DNA of 64,000 bases from contig NZ_FMYQ01000020.1 in assembly GCF_900096975.1 (NCBI RefSeq), positions 1 through 64,000 of the forward strand, written 5' to 3'. The notes under the pieces are model-generated. The model made no database searches and had not been told where the DNA came from. It saw only the letters and a program-made list of their open reading frames with translations. The position numbers and the translations under genes were made by a program. Below, piece by piece: positions 1 through 6,810 of the stretch. Position 1 is the first letter of the stretch; each line of letters begins with the position of its first letter. The stretch is from Paraburkholderia lycopersici. GTDB lineage: Bacteria > Pseudomonadota > Gammaproteobacteria > Burkholderiales > Burkholderiaceae.

Positions 1-49
1 TCCATTCTTCGTCCGACACATCCGTCGGGTAGGGTTTGCGTTTTGCCAT
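1..49 (-). CDS. IS5-family transposase, N-terminal fragment (cut by window edge)
   Basis: Reading the minus strand from an ATG at 49, the first 16 codons spell MAKRKPYPTDVSDEEW and run off the left edge. This N-terminus (K-P-Y-P-T-D-V-S-D-E-E-W) is the one I know from IS5-family transposases that are common in Burkholderia and relatives. The rest of the protein, including the DDE catalytic residues, lies outside the window, so I cannot say whether the element is intact. The transposase is transcribed away from the alcohol dehydrogenase gene. It is too short for ordinary ORF calling and is identified only by this N-terminal signature. Confidence 0.75.
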   Translation of the reverse strand, partial: MAKRKPYPTDVSDEEW

Positions 50-93
50 CCAGCCAGGATACCAGGTCTGGCCGGAAGTGCCTAACACGCTCT
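1..93 (-). mobile_element. End of an IS5-type insertion sequence
   Basis: The transposase start at 49 is followed outward by about 44 bases of non-coding DNA ending in AAGTGCCTAACACGCTC at 76-92, next to CTAG at 92-95. In IS5 relatives the terminal inverted repeat sits at this distance before the transposase start and the target is a short TA-containing site, so I infer the element ends near 92-93. The partner inverted repeat is outside the window, so the boundary is an inference. Confidence 0.5.
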
Positions 94-98
94 AGCAC

Positions 99-118
99 TT
101 TTCACGCCGCCGTGAAAA
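99..118. repeat. Perfect 8-bp inverted repeat beside the IS end
   Basis: TTTTCACG (99-106) and CGTGAAAA (111-118) are exact reverse complements separated by CCGC. The hairpin lies between the IS end and the alcohol dehydrogenase start at 211, so it could be an operator for that gene, a terminator of whatever lay upstream before the insertion, or the structured site the IS chose. There is no T-tract long enough to call it a terminator with confidence. Confidence 0.45.
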
Positions 119-210
119 TCGAACGACCGGCCGAATTCGGGCCGCATCCGTTATGATGCGAAGAGATCGTGATCGCCGGGCCGTCGCTAATACCACTCAG
201 GGAGACATCG

Positions 211-1281
211 ATGCAAATGCGCTGTTACTGCGTTACTCATCACGGCAAGCCACTCGAACTCGTCGAGCGCGACGTGCCGGAGCCCAGGGGCACCGAGGTG
301 CTGCTGCGCGTGAAGGCCGCTGGCCTGTGCCACTCCGATCTGCACATCTGGGAAGGCTATTACGATCTGGGCGGCGGCAAGAAGCTCTCGCTCGCCGACC
401 GTGGCATCAAGCTGCCGCTCACCCCGAGCCATGAGATCTGCGGCGAGGTCGTGGCGCTCGGCCCCGACGCCGCCGCAGCGGCCGAAGCGCTCGCGCCCGG
501 CACGTCCGCCGTCGTGCATCCGTGGATAGGCTGCGGCGAATGCGCAGCCTGCCTGCGCGGCGAAGAGAACATTTGCGCGAAGCCGCAGTCGCTTGGCGTG
601 CTGCGCGACGGCGGCTTCGCCGACTACGTGATCGTGCCGCATCCGCGCTATCTCGTGGATCTCGCCGGGCTCGATCCCGTGAAGGCCGCGCCGCTCGCTT
701 GCGCGGGCGTGACCACGTACTCGGCCGTGAAGAAGTTCGGCACGCGCATCCACGAGGGGCCTGTGGTCGTGATCGGCGCGGGCGGCCTCGGCATGATGGC
801 GCTCGAAGTGCTCAAGTCGCTGGGCGCCAAGGGCGCGATCGTCGTGGACGTGGACGCCGCCAAGCGCGAGGCAGCGCTCGCGGCCGGCGCGCTCGCCGCC
901 ATCGACGCGCGAGCGGTCGACGCCGTGCGGCAGATCGTCGACGCAACGGGCGGCGGCGCGCGCGCCGTGCTCGACCTCGTGGGCGCCACACCCACCGCGA
1001 ATCTCGCGCTCGACTCCTGCGCGCGCGGCGGCCATGTGGTGATCGTCGGCCTGATGGGCGGCGACCTCACGCTCTCTCTGCCCATCATCCCGATGCGGCC
1101 GCTGAAGATCGAAGGCAGCTACGTGGGCACACTACCCGAGTTGCGCGAACTCGTGACGCTGATGCGCGAGGGCAAGATGCAGCCCTCCCCGGTATCGAAG
1201 CGCCCGCTCGCGGAAATCAACGAGGCGTTCGAAGCGCTCGCGCAGGGGAAGGTGGTCGGACGGCAGGTGCTCGTGCCCTGA
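211..1281 (+). CDS. Zinc-dependent NAD-type alcohol dehydrogenase (MDR family)
   Basis: A 356-residue medium-chain dehydrogenase that should oxidise an alcohol to the aldehyde or ketone with NAD(P). Visible features: catalytic zinc ligands C40 (in CHSD), H74-E75 (SHE) and C164; four structural-zinc cysteines C108, C111, C114 and C122; a Rossmann loop GAGGLG at 189-194 followed by an acidic residue in VVDVD, which favours NAD over NADP. The length is normal for the family. I chose the ATG at 211 rather than the upstream ATG at 169 because AGGGAG lies just before it and the fold starts here. It stands alone, convergent with the monooxygenase gene. The substrate cannot be read from sequence. Confidence 0.88.
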   Translation: MQMRCYCVTHHGKPLELVERDVPEPRGTEVLLRVKAAGLCHSDLHIWEGYYDLGGGKKLSLADRGIKLPLTPSHEICGEVVALGPDAAAAAEALAPGTSAVVHPWIGCGECAACLRGEENICAKPQSLGVLRDGGFADYVIVPHPRYLVDLAGLDPVKAAPLACAGVTTYSAVKKFGTRIHEGPVVVIGAGGLGMMALEVLKSLGAKGAIVVDVDAAKREAALAAGALAAIDARAVDAVRQIVDATGGGARAVLDLVGATPTANLALDSCARGGHVVIVGLMGGDLTLSLPIIPMRPLKIEGSYVGTLPELRELVTLMREGKMQPSPVSKRPLAEINEAFEALAQGKVVGRQVLVP

Positions 1282-1290
1282 GCCCGCACG

Positions 1291-1328
1291 GCCATCGTGC
1301 GCGAAAGCATGCCGTCGCGCACGATGGC
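1291..1328. terminator. Strong 14-bp perfect hairpin between convergent genes
   Basis: GCCATCGTGCGCGA (1291-1304) pairs perfectly with TCGCGCACGATGGC (1315-1328) around a 10-base loop. It begins 10 bases after the alcohol dehydrogenase stop and ends 27 bases before the stop of the convergent monooxygenase gene, so it could end transcripts from both sides. There is no clear T-tract, so it may act as an mRNA 3-prime stabilising stem rather than a classic intrinsic terminator. Confidence 0.55.
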
Positions 1329-1355
1329 ATATCGTTCGGACTTCCGATCAATGCA

Positions 1356-2744
1356 TCAAACGACAGACCGATCGACGGCTTCTCGCGCATATCGCGACGC
1401 CGGCCGCTTCAGCCCGAGATGCTCGCGCAGCGTGCGCCCGTCGTATTCGCTGCGAAAGCGTCCGCGCCGCCGCAATTCGGGCAACACCAGCTCGATGAAG
1501 TCGGTCAGCGAATCGGGAAGCAGCGCGGGCATGACGTTGTAGCCATCCGCGCCGTAGTTGACGAAACGCTCTTCCAGCGCATCGGCAATCTGCTCCGGAG
1601 TCCCAACCAGTTGCCAGTGTCCGCGTGCGCCCGCAACACGCAGATACAGCTCACGTATCGTCAGATTCTCGCGCCGCGCCAGTGTCAGCGTGAGCGCCTG
1701 GCGGCTCTTGCTCGCATTGGTTTCCGGCAACTCGGGGATCGGTCCGTCGAGCGGATAGCCCGACAAATCGAAGCCGCCCGTCAACGTGGACACCATTGCG
1801 AGCCCCACCGCAGGATCGATCAATGTCTGCAGCGCCTCGAACTTCTCGCGCGCCTCGGCCTCGGTGCGTCCGACGACCGGCATCACGCCCGGCATGATCT
1901 TCAGGTCGCCCGGCTCGCGCCCGTATTGCGCCATGCGGCCTTTCACGTCGGCGTAGAAGGCCACGGCGTCCTCCAGCGTCTGCTGCGCCGTGAAGATCAC
2001 CTCGGCCGTGCGCGCAGCCAGCGCTTTGCCCGCCTCTGAAGATCCCGCCTGCACGATCACGGGCCGGCCCTGCGGTGCGCGCGCCACGTTGAGCGGCCCG
2101 CGCACCTTGAAAAATTCGCCGCGATGCCCGAGCACATGGCGCTTTTGCGGATCGAAGAAGCGCCCGGCCGCCTTGTCATGCAAGAAAGCATCGTCGTCCC
2201 AGCTATCCCACAGCCCGGCCACGACATCGGCGAACTCGGCTGCGCGCTCGTAACGCGTCGCATGCGCGAGATGCTCGTCGAAGCCGAAGTTGCGCGCCTC
2301 ATGCTCGCTCGACGACGTGACGAGATTCCAGCCCGCGCGCCCGCCGCTGATGTGATCGAGCGACGCGAACTTGCGCGCGAGGTGAAAAGGCTCGTTGAAG
2401 CTCGTGGACGCCGTGCCGACCAGCCCGATATGCTGCGTCACCGCCGCGAGCGCCGAGAGCAGCGTGATCGGCTCGAACTGCGCGACGTAGCTGTGGGCGG
2501 TACGGCTCAGGAAGTCGGCGTTGTCGCCGCGCGTGCCCGAACCGTCCGCGAGAAAGACGAGATCGAACTTCGCGGCCTCGGCGGCGCGCGCGAGTTCGAC
2601 GTAGTGGCCGAAATCGCTGCCCGCGTTGGCGTTCGCGTGAGGATGCCGCCAAGCCGCGATATGGTGACCCGTAGGATAGAGAAAAGCGCCGAGGCGCAGA
2701 TGACCGCGCCGTGCTCCAGCAGGTTGGCTCATGGTGAAAAGCAT
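1356..2744 (-). CDS. FMN-dependent monooxygenase of the NtaA/SnaA/DszA luciferase-like family
   Basis: A 462-residue bacterial luciferase-like (LLM) protein. The N-terminus (LGAFLYPTGHHIAAWRHP), the GWNLVTSSS segment and the FDLVFLADG strand are hallmarks of the nitrilotriacetate monooxygenase component A/DszA group, which use reduced FMN from a separate reductase to oxidise small nitrogen or sulfur compounds. No flavin reductase gene is adjacent, so its partner would be encoded elsewhere. Two ATGs are possible (2744, or 2732 giving MSQPAG); neither has a good ribosome binding site, and I report the longer. The real substrate cannot be deduced; many such genes are annotated generically. Confidence 0.82.
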   Translation of the reverse strand: MLFTMSQPAGARRGHLRLGAFLYPTGHHIAAWRHPHANANAGSDFGHYVELARAAEAAKFDLVFLADGSGTRGDNADFLSRTAHSYVAQFEPITLLSALAAVTQHIGLVGTASTSFNEPFHLARKFASLDHISGGRAGWNLVTSSSEHEARNFGFDEHLAHATRYERAAEFADVVAGLWDSWDDDAFLHDKAAGRFFDPQKRHVLGHRGEFFKVRGPLNVARAPQGRPVIVQAGSSEAGKALAARTAEVIFTAQQTLEDAVAFYADVKGRMAQYGREPGDLKIMPGVMPVVGRTEAEAREKFEALQTLIDPAVGLAMVSTLTGGFDLSGYPLDGPIPELPETNASKSRQALTLTLARRENLTIRELYLRVAGARGHWQLVGTPEQIADALEERFVNYGADGYNVMPALLPDSLTDFIELVLPELRRRGRFRSEYDGRTLREHLGLKRPASRYAREAVDRSVV

Positions 2745-2917
2745 TGCGCGAGAGAGAAAAGATGCGGCTCATTCTCTTGCGCCGCGCGTTGCGCCGCCAC
2801 GAAGAAATCGGCACATCGATATGCGCGCGGGTGCGAACGGCGCGGCGAGCTTGTTGCCAACGCCCAGCCCGCTTTGCGGCTCGATTTGCGCTCTGAAGCA
2901 CGTGGCGCCGGCGCGCC

Positions 2918-3136
2918 TCAATCCCACATGTTGCGGAACGCCACGGCGACGATCACGGGCACGCACATGACGAGCGGAATGGCGAAGTACGGAATCTCCA
3001 GATCGACCACCCACTTGTAGACGATCCAGCCGATACCGAGTGCGAGCGTAAGCACGCCCACGAGCGCCGTGAGGGTGTTCAGCAGCCACTTGGGCGGCTG
3101 CTTTCGCGCGAGGTCCTTCTGGGGTGTCGGGTTCAT
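2918..3136 (-). CDS. Small membrane protein, 72 residues, function unknown
   Basis: Starting at the ATG at 3136, the protein has a short charged N-terminus (MNPTPQKDLARKQPPKW) and two hydrophobic segments, about residues 17-40 and 47-66, so it should be a two-pass inner-membrane protein with a hairpin topology. The open frame extends upstream to 3283, but that extension is arginine-rich and unlike protein, so I chose the inner start. I do not recognise a family. It is divergent from the DUF1330 gene and tandem with the monooxygenase gene downstream, with no obvious functional link. Confidence 0.62.
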   Translation of the reverse strand: MNPTPQKDLARKQPPKWLLNTLTALVGVLTLALGIGWIVYKWVVDLEIPYFAIPLVMCVPVIVAVAFRNMWD

Positions 3137-3306
3137 GGCCGTAGTGAAAAGCGCAAACGTGTCGATCCGGGCTTCGGAGGCTTCATATTTTACTCCGCGC
3201 CCCCGCGCGCCGCGCAGCGGCCGCTTTACCTCGCGGGTAATCGATTCGCGGCCCCCCGCGTCGTATTCTCGTGATCGTCCCACTTCCCTTGTTCACGAGG
3301 ACTGCC

Positions 3307-3657
3307 ATGACCACCTATGCCATCGCCCATCTGCACGACGTCGAACCTTGCCCCGCTATCGTCGAGTATCTCGAGAAGATCGACGACACGCTCGCGCCTT
3401 ACGGCGGCCGATTCATCATTCACGGCGGCCGCGTGGAACGGCTCGAAGGCAAGTTTTCCGGCGACCTCGTCGTGATCGAATTCGCGAGCCGCGAACTTGC
3501 GCGAGAGTGGTATCGCTCCAGCGCCTATCAGGCGATCTTGCCTTTGCGTACGCTGCACTCGCGCGGCGAAGTGTTTTTGATCGACAAGGTGGACATGCCG
3601 CATCGCGCGACCGACGTGTTGCATCGCGCTCACGACGACGGCGCGCCCGCCGCGTGA
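3307..3657 (+). CDS. DUF1330 family protein
   Basis: A 116-residue protein of the small ferredoxin-like alpha/beta fold DUF1330 group: it has the characteristic pattern of an early YLEKIDDTLAPYGGRFIIHGG segment, followed by a VVIEFASRELAREWYRS-type strand and helix. Family members are structurally known but have no agreed function. The start at 3307 is preceded by CACGAGG eight or so bases upstream; the ORF extension to 3271 is ignored. A single gene with no operon partner. Confidence 0.8.
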   Translation: MTTYAIAHLHDVEPCPAIVEYLEKIDDTLAPYGGRFIIHGGRVERLEGKFSGDLVVIEFASRELAREWYRSSAYQAILPLRTLHSRGEVFLIDKVDMPHRATDVLHRAHDDGAPAA

Positions 3658-3770
3658 TCGCAAATCGAAAGCATTTCGTCGGCTGGCCGTCGCCGGCAAT
3701 TGCCTTTCGTGCGGCACGTTTGCAAAGCAGATTTCGCTGCCCGCAAACGTTTTCGCGCATTTCACAATTC

Positions 3771-3790
3771 TTTCTTCAACGGCGAAGAAA
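3771..3790. repeat. 7-bp inverted repeat upstream of the lipoprotein gene
   Basis: TTTCTTC (3771-3777) and GAAGAAA (3784-3790) are exact reverse complements with a six-base spacer, 37 bases before the ATG at 3827. It could be a small operator or a weak transcript stem; nothing else supports either choice. Confidence 0.3.
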
Positions 3791-3826
3791 CTGTGCGCGA
3801 CCCATCCCCACAGAACGGATGCGCAC

Positions 3827-4270
3827 ATGAGAATACGCCGGCTCGGCCGCGTGTCGACGATCGTGTCGACTGTGGCAATGGTTGCACTTGCAACGATCAT
3901 GCTAGACGCATGCGGTCCCGGCTACGGCTCGCCGCCGGCATCCGATATGTCGAATACATCGAACACATCGGGTACGTCGGCCGCGCCGGAAAGCCAGAGC
4001 GCCGCCACGCAACCGCCGTCCGCGCGTAGCGCAGCATCGACGGCATCGCCATCGCCGGATCCAAACGCCTCGGCAAATCCGGGCGCAACGCCCGCATACG
4101 GCGCGAACGCCGCTAATCCCGCAAGCGATCCCGCGCAAAACGCGCGGGCCAGCGTCGCCGCCGATAGCGACCAGGTCGCGCCGGTCATGAGCTACGCACC
4201 TGGAGACGGTGCGCAAACCGAGGCCAGCAACAGCCACGATTCCAGTACTTCAGCAGCGTCCAGCCATTGA
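3827..4270 (+). CDS. Ser/Ala/Pro/Asn-rich exported protein, putative lipoprotein
   Basis: 147 residues: a basic N-terminus (MRIRRLGR), a hydrophobic segment (about 9-26) and Cys29 in L-D-A-C, which would be a lipobox except that Asp at -2 is outside the usual set. The mature part is low-complexity, built from Ser, Ala, Pro, Asn and Thr with SNTSNTSGTS-like runs, so it is probably disordered in the periplasm or outside the cell. It lies 65 bases upstream of the phospholipase C gene on the same strand and may be co-transcribed. I recognise no family; the export call rests on the N-terminus only. Confidence 0.6.
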   Translation: MRIRRLGRVSTIVSTVAMVALATIMLDACGPGYGSPPASDMSNTSNTSGTSAAPESQSAATQPPSARSAASTASPSPDPNASANPGATPAYGANAANPASDPAQNARASVAADSDQVAPVMSYAPGDGAQTEASNSHDSSTSAASSH

Positions 4271-4335
4271 AGCGTTGTGCTTGCGTGTCCGTCCTCCGTC
4301 GAGCCGTCCAACCTCAAGCAGAAAGGTGAGCAACA

Positions 4336-6477
4336 ATGACGTCAACCAGCCGTCGCCGTTTCCTGCAGACCGTCGCGCAATCGGGCGCCGCCGCCGCGAT
4401 GACCGTTCTCCCCGAGTCGATCCGCAATGCGCTGGCCATTCCGGCCTGGTCGCGCACGGGCACGATCCGCGATGTCGAGCACATCGTCGTGTTCATGCAG
4501 GAGAACCGCTCGTTCGACCATTACTTCGGCCATTTGCGCGGCGTGCGCGGCTATAACGACCGCCTGCCGATTCCGCTGCCGGGCGGTCTGCCCGTGTGGT
4601 ACCAGCCCTCGCAGGAGGACGCCGCGAAGCCCGTGCCGCCGTTCCACCTCGACACGTTCAAGACGAGCGCGCAATGCGTGGGCGATCTCGACCATTCGTG
4701 GTACGCCACGCAGTACGCGATCAACAACGGTCTTTACAACCAGTGGCCGCAGTACAAGACCGACATGACGATGGGCTATTACCTGCGTGCGGACATTCCG
4801 TTTCACTATGCGCTGGCCGATGCGTTCACGGTGTGCGACAACTACTTCTGTTCGCTGCCCGGCCCGACGCACCCGAACCGCGCCTATCTCATGACCGGCA
4901 TGGTCGATCCGACCGGCACGATGGGCGGCCCGCTGCTCGACAACAACGACTTTGTCGACGGCGACGTGCCGCCCGCGTATCAGGTGCTTTCGTGGATGAC
5001 CTATCCCGAGCGCCTGCAGGCCGCGGGGATCTCCTGGCAGATCTACCAGCAGGGGACGAACGGCAACGATCCGCTGAACGGCAACTACGGCACGAACATC
5101 CTGCAGAACTTCGCGAACTTCATCAACGCGCAACCCGGCTCGGCGCTCTACCAGCGCGCACAGACCGTGCGCACGATCGCCGACCTGAAAAACGACGTAC
5201 TCCAGAACAATCTTCCGCAGGTCTCGTGGCTGCTGCCGCCCGCGGCATTTTCCGAGCATCCGAAGTACACGCCGGCCTATGGCGCCGAATACACCTCGCA
5301 GATTCTCGACGCATTGACTTCGAACCCCGAAGTATGGAGCAAGACCGTGCTCCTCATCATGTATGACGAGAACGACGGCTTTTTCGATCACATCGTGCCG
5401 CCGCAGCCGCCCACGACCTCCGCGCAGGGCAAGTCGACGGTGAGCGTGGACGGCGAGATTCACAACGTCATCAACCCGGCGGGCCGCGGCGGCAAGTACA
5501 CCGCCGACGGACTGCCCTACGGCCTCGGCCCGCGCGTGCCGATGACCGTCGTCTCGCCGTGGACCAAGGGCGGCTTCGTCTGCTCGCAGGTGTTCGATCA
5601 CACTTCGGTGATCCGCTTCATCGAAGCGCGTTTCGGCGTGCACGAGCCGAACATCACGGCGTGGCGCCGCGCGGTGTGCGGCGACCTCACCACGTGCTTC
5701 GACTTCCGCACGCCGGACGCCTCCATGCCCAGGCTGCCCGATACCAGCAACTACATGGCGCTGGCCGACAACCAGTGCTCGGCCAACTCGGCGCCCACGG
5801 TGCCCGCCACTCCGCAGCCGATCGACGCGCAGGAACCCGGCGTGCGTTACGCGCGTGCGCTGCCCTACGAACTCCACGTCAACGCGAAACCCGATGCGAA
5901 GAACGACGCGCTGCGGATCACGTTCGCGAACACGGGGCGCCAGGGCGCGCACTTCTACATCTACGGCACGAACCGCAGCGACGGCCCTTGGCGCTATACC
6001 GTGGAAGCCGGCAAGTCCCTCGACGAGACGTGGGACCTGAGCGCGACCAGCGGCGTCTATGCATTCGAGGTGCAAGGCCCGAATGGCTTCGTGCGGCGGT
6101 TTGCGGGCACGGCCACGCAATCGCCGCAATCGGGTCTGCCGGGCAATTCCGGCCGCGCGCCGCTACCGTCCGTGACCGCACACTACGACGTGGCCAACGG
6201 CAACCTCTTCCTCAGGTTCTCGAATGCGGGCAGCGGCGTGGCGCATCTGAATGTGAACGACAACGCCTACGGCGCGCGCGAGCGCAACGTGGTCGTGCCA
6301 GCCAGCGGGCAAATCGAGGAAGCGTGGGTCCTCGCCTCGAGCCATCACTGGTACGACCTCTCGGTCACGAGCCGCGACGACGCCAGCTTCGCCTGGCGCT
6401 TCGCCGGCCACATCGAGAACGGCAAGCCGAGCATCAGCGATCCGGCGGCGGTTGCACCCGTCACGCAGTTGCGCTAA
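4336..6477 (+). CDS. plcN: Non-haemolytic phospholipase C, Tat-exported
   Basis: A 713-residue phospholipase C that hydrolyses phosphatidylcholine-type lipids outside the cytoplasm. A twin-arginine signal (SRRRFLQ at 5-11, then a hydrophobic AAAAMTVL stretch) means export of the folded enzyme. The catalytic phosphoesterase domain occupies about residues 45-470, with the conserved metal and active-site signatures QENRSFDHYFG (about 55-65), PTHPNRAYLMTG and MYDENDGFFDHIVPP. Two C-terminal beta domains of the bacterial PLC type follow, at about 500-600 and 610-705. Full length for PlcC/PlcN proteins. Followed by an intrinsic terminator. In Burkholderia such enzymes help phosphate scavenging and are usually phosphate-responsive; I see no clear Pho box here. 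Confidence 0.92.
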   Translation: MTSTSRRRFLQTVAQSGAAAAMTVLPESIRNALAIPAWSRTGTIRDVEHIVVFMQENRSFDHYFGHLRGVRGYNDRLPIPLPGGLPVWYQPSQEDAAKPVPPFHLDTFKTSAQCVGDLDHSWYATQYAINNGLYNQWPQYKTDMTMGYYLRADIPFHYALADAFTVCDNYFCSLPGPTHPNRAYLMTGMVDPTGTMGGPLLDNNDFVDGDVPPAYQVLSWMTYPERLQAAGISWQIYQQGTNGNDPLNGNYGTNILQNFANFINAQPGSALYQRAQTVRTIADLKNDVLQNNLPQVSWLLPPAAFSEHPKYTPAYGAEYTSQILDALTSNPEVWSKTVLLIMYDENDGFFDHIVPPQPPTTSAQGKSTVSVDGEIHNVINPAGRGGKYTADGLPYGLGPRVPMTVVSPWTKGGFVCSQVFDHTSVIRFIEARFGVHEPNITAWRRAVCGDLTTCFDFRTPDASMPRLPDTSNYMALADNQCSANSAPTVPATPQPIDAQEPGVRYARALPYELHVNAKPDAKNDALRITFANTGRQGAHFYIYGTNRSDGPWRYTVEAGKSLDETWDLSATSGVYAFEVQGPNGFVRRFAGTATQSPQSGLPGNSGRAPLPSVTAHYDVANGNLFLRFSNAGSGVAHLNVNDNAYGARERNVVVPASGQIEEAWVLASSHHWYDLSVTSRDDASFAWRFAGHIENGKPSISDPAAVAPVTQLR

Positions 6478-6531
6478 GCGAGAGACAAGACACGTCCTTA
6501 CCTGGCTTGGCCTGTTCTGTTTCCCTTTTTG

Positions 6532-6558
6532 CGGCGCCTTCGGGCGCCGTTTTTTTTT
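6532..6558 (+). terminator. Intrinsic terminator of the phospholipase C gene
   Basis: CGGCGCC (6532-6538), loop TTCG, GGCGCCG (6543-6549), followed by nine T residues. A textbook rho-independent terminator 54 bases after the plcN stop codon. Confidence 0.93.
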
Positions 6559-6710
6559 CGCGGCCACAGGCACGCGATTCGTGCTCGTCCGCCATTCGCC
6601 CACCTGTCCGCCTCATCGGAACGCATAAAAGCGCAGTTCGCGCAAGCCAGAGCCCTTCCGCGTGCAGCGATTTCGCAACTTACCGACAGGTCGATCCTTA
6701 CTGTTGTAGA

Positions 6711-6725
6711 TGCGAATCATTTGCA
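6711..6725. promoter_or_regulatory. Fur-box candidate upstream of the TonB receptor gene
   Basis: TGCGAATCATTTGCA matches the 7-1-7 Fur consensus (TGATAAT-N-ATTATCA) at 10 of 14 arm positions and is itself a nearly perfect palindrome (6 of 7 arm positions pair). Location 85 bases upstream of a siderophore receptor start is what iron-repressed control predicts. Confidence 0.6.
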
Positions 6726-6810
6726 TTAACATTTGTAACGCTTTCAACGCGATTACGCGTCAAGACCCACTCTCCGCCCAGGCATCTCGCGCTCAATTCA
6801 TCAGAAGAAC

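Larger units (their letters stand above)
6478..6810. other. 333-bp intergenic region: terminator plus Fur-type promoter region
   Basis: No gene is supported here. The left part carries the phospholipase C terminator (6532-6558). The right part is less GC-rich than the surroundings and carries a Fur-box candidate (6711-6725) about 85 bases before the TonB receptor ATG. Short plus-strand frames in this stretch have no ribosome binding site or recognisable product. Confidence 0.6.

Noticed and set aside
4342..6129. 595-codon minus-strand frame opposite plcN
   Set aside because: Shadow of the phospholipase C gene, rich in Arg, His and Val without any recognisable motif.
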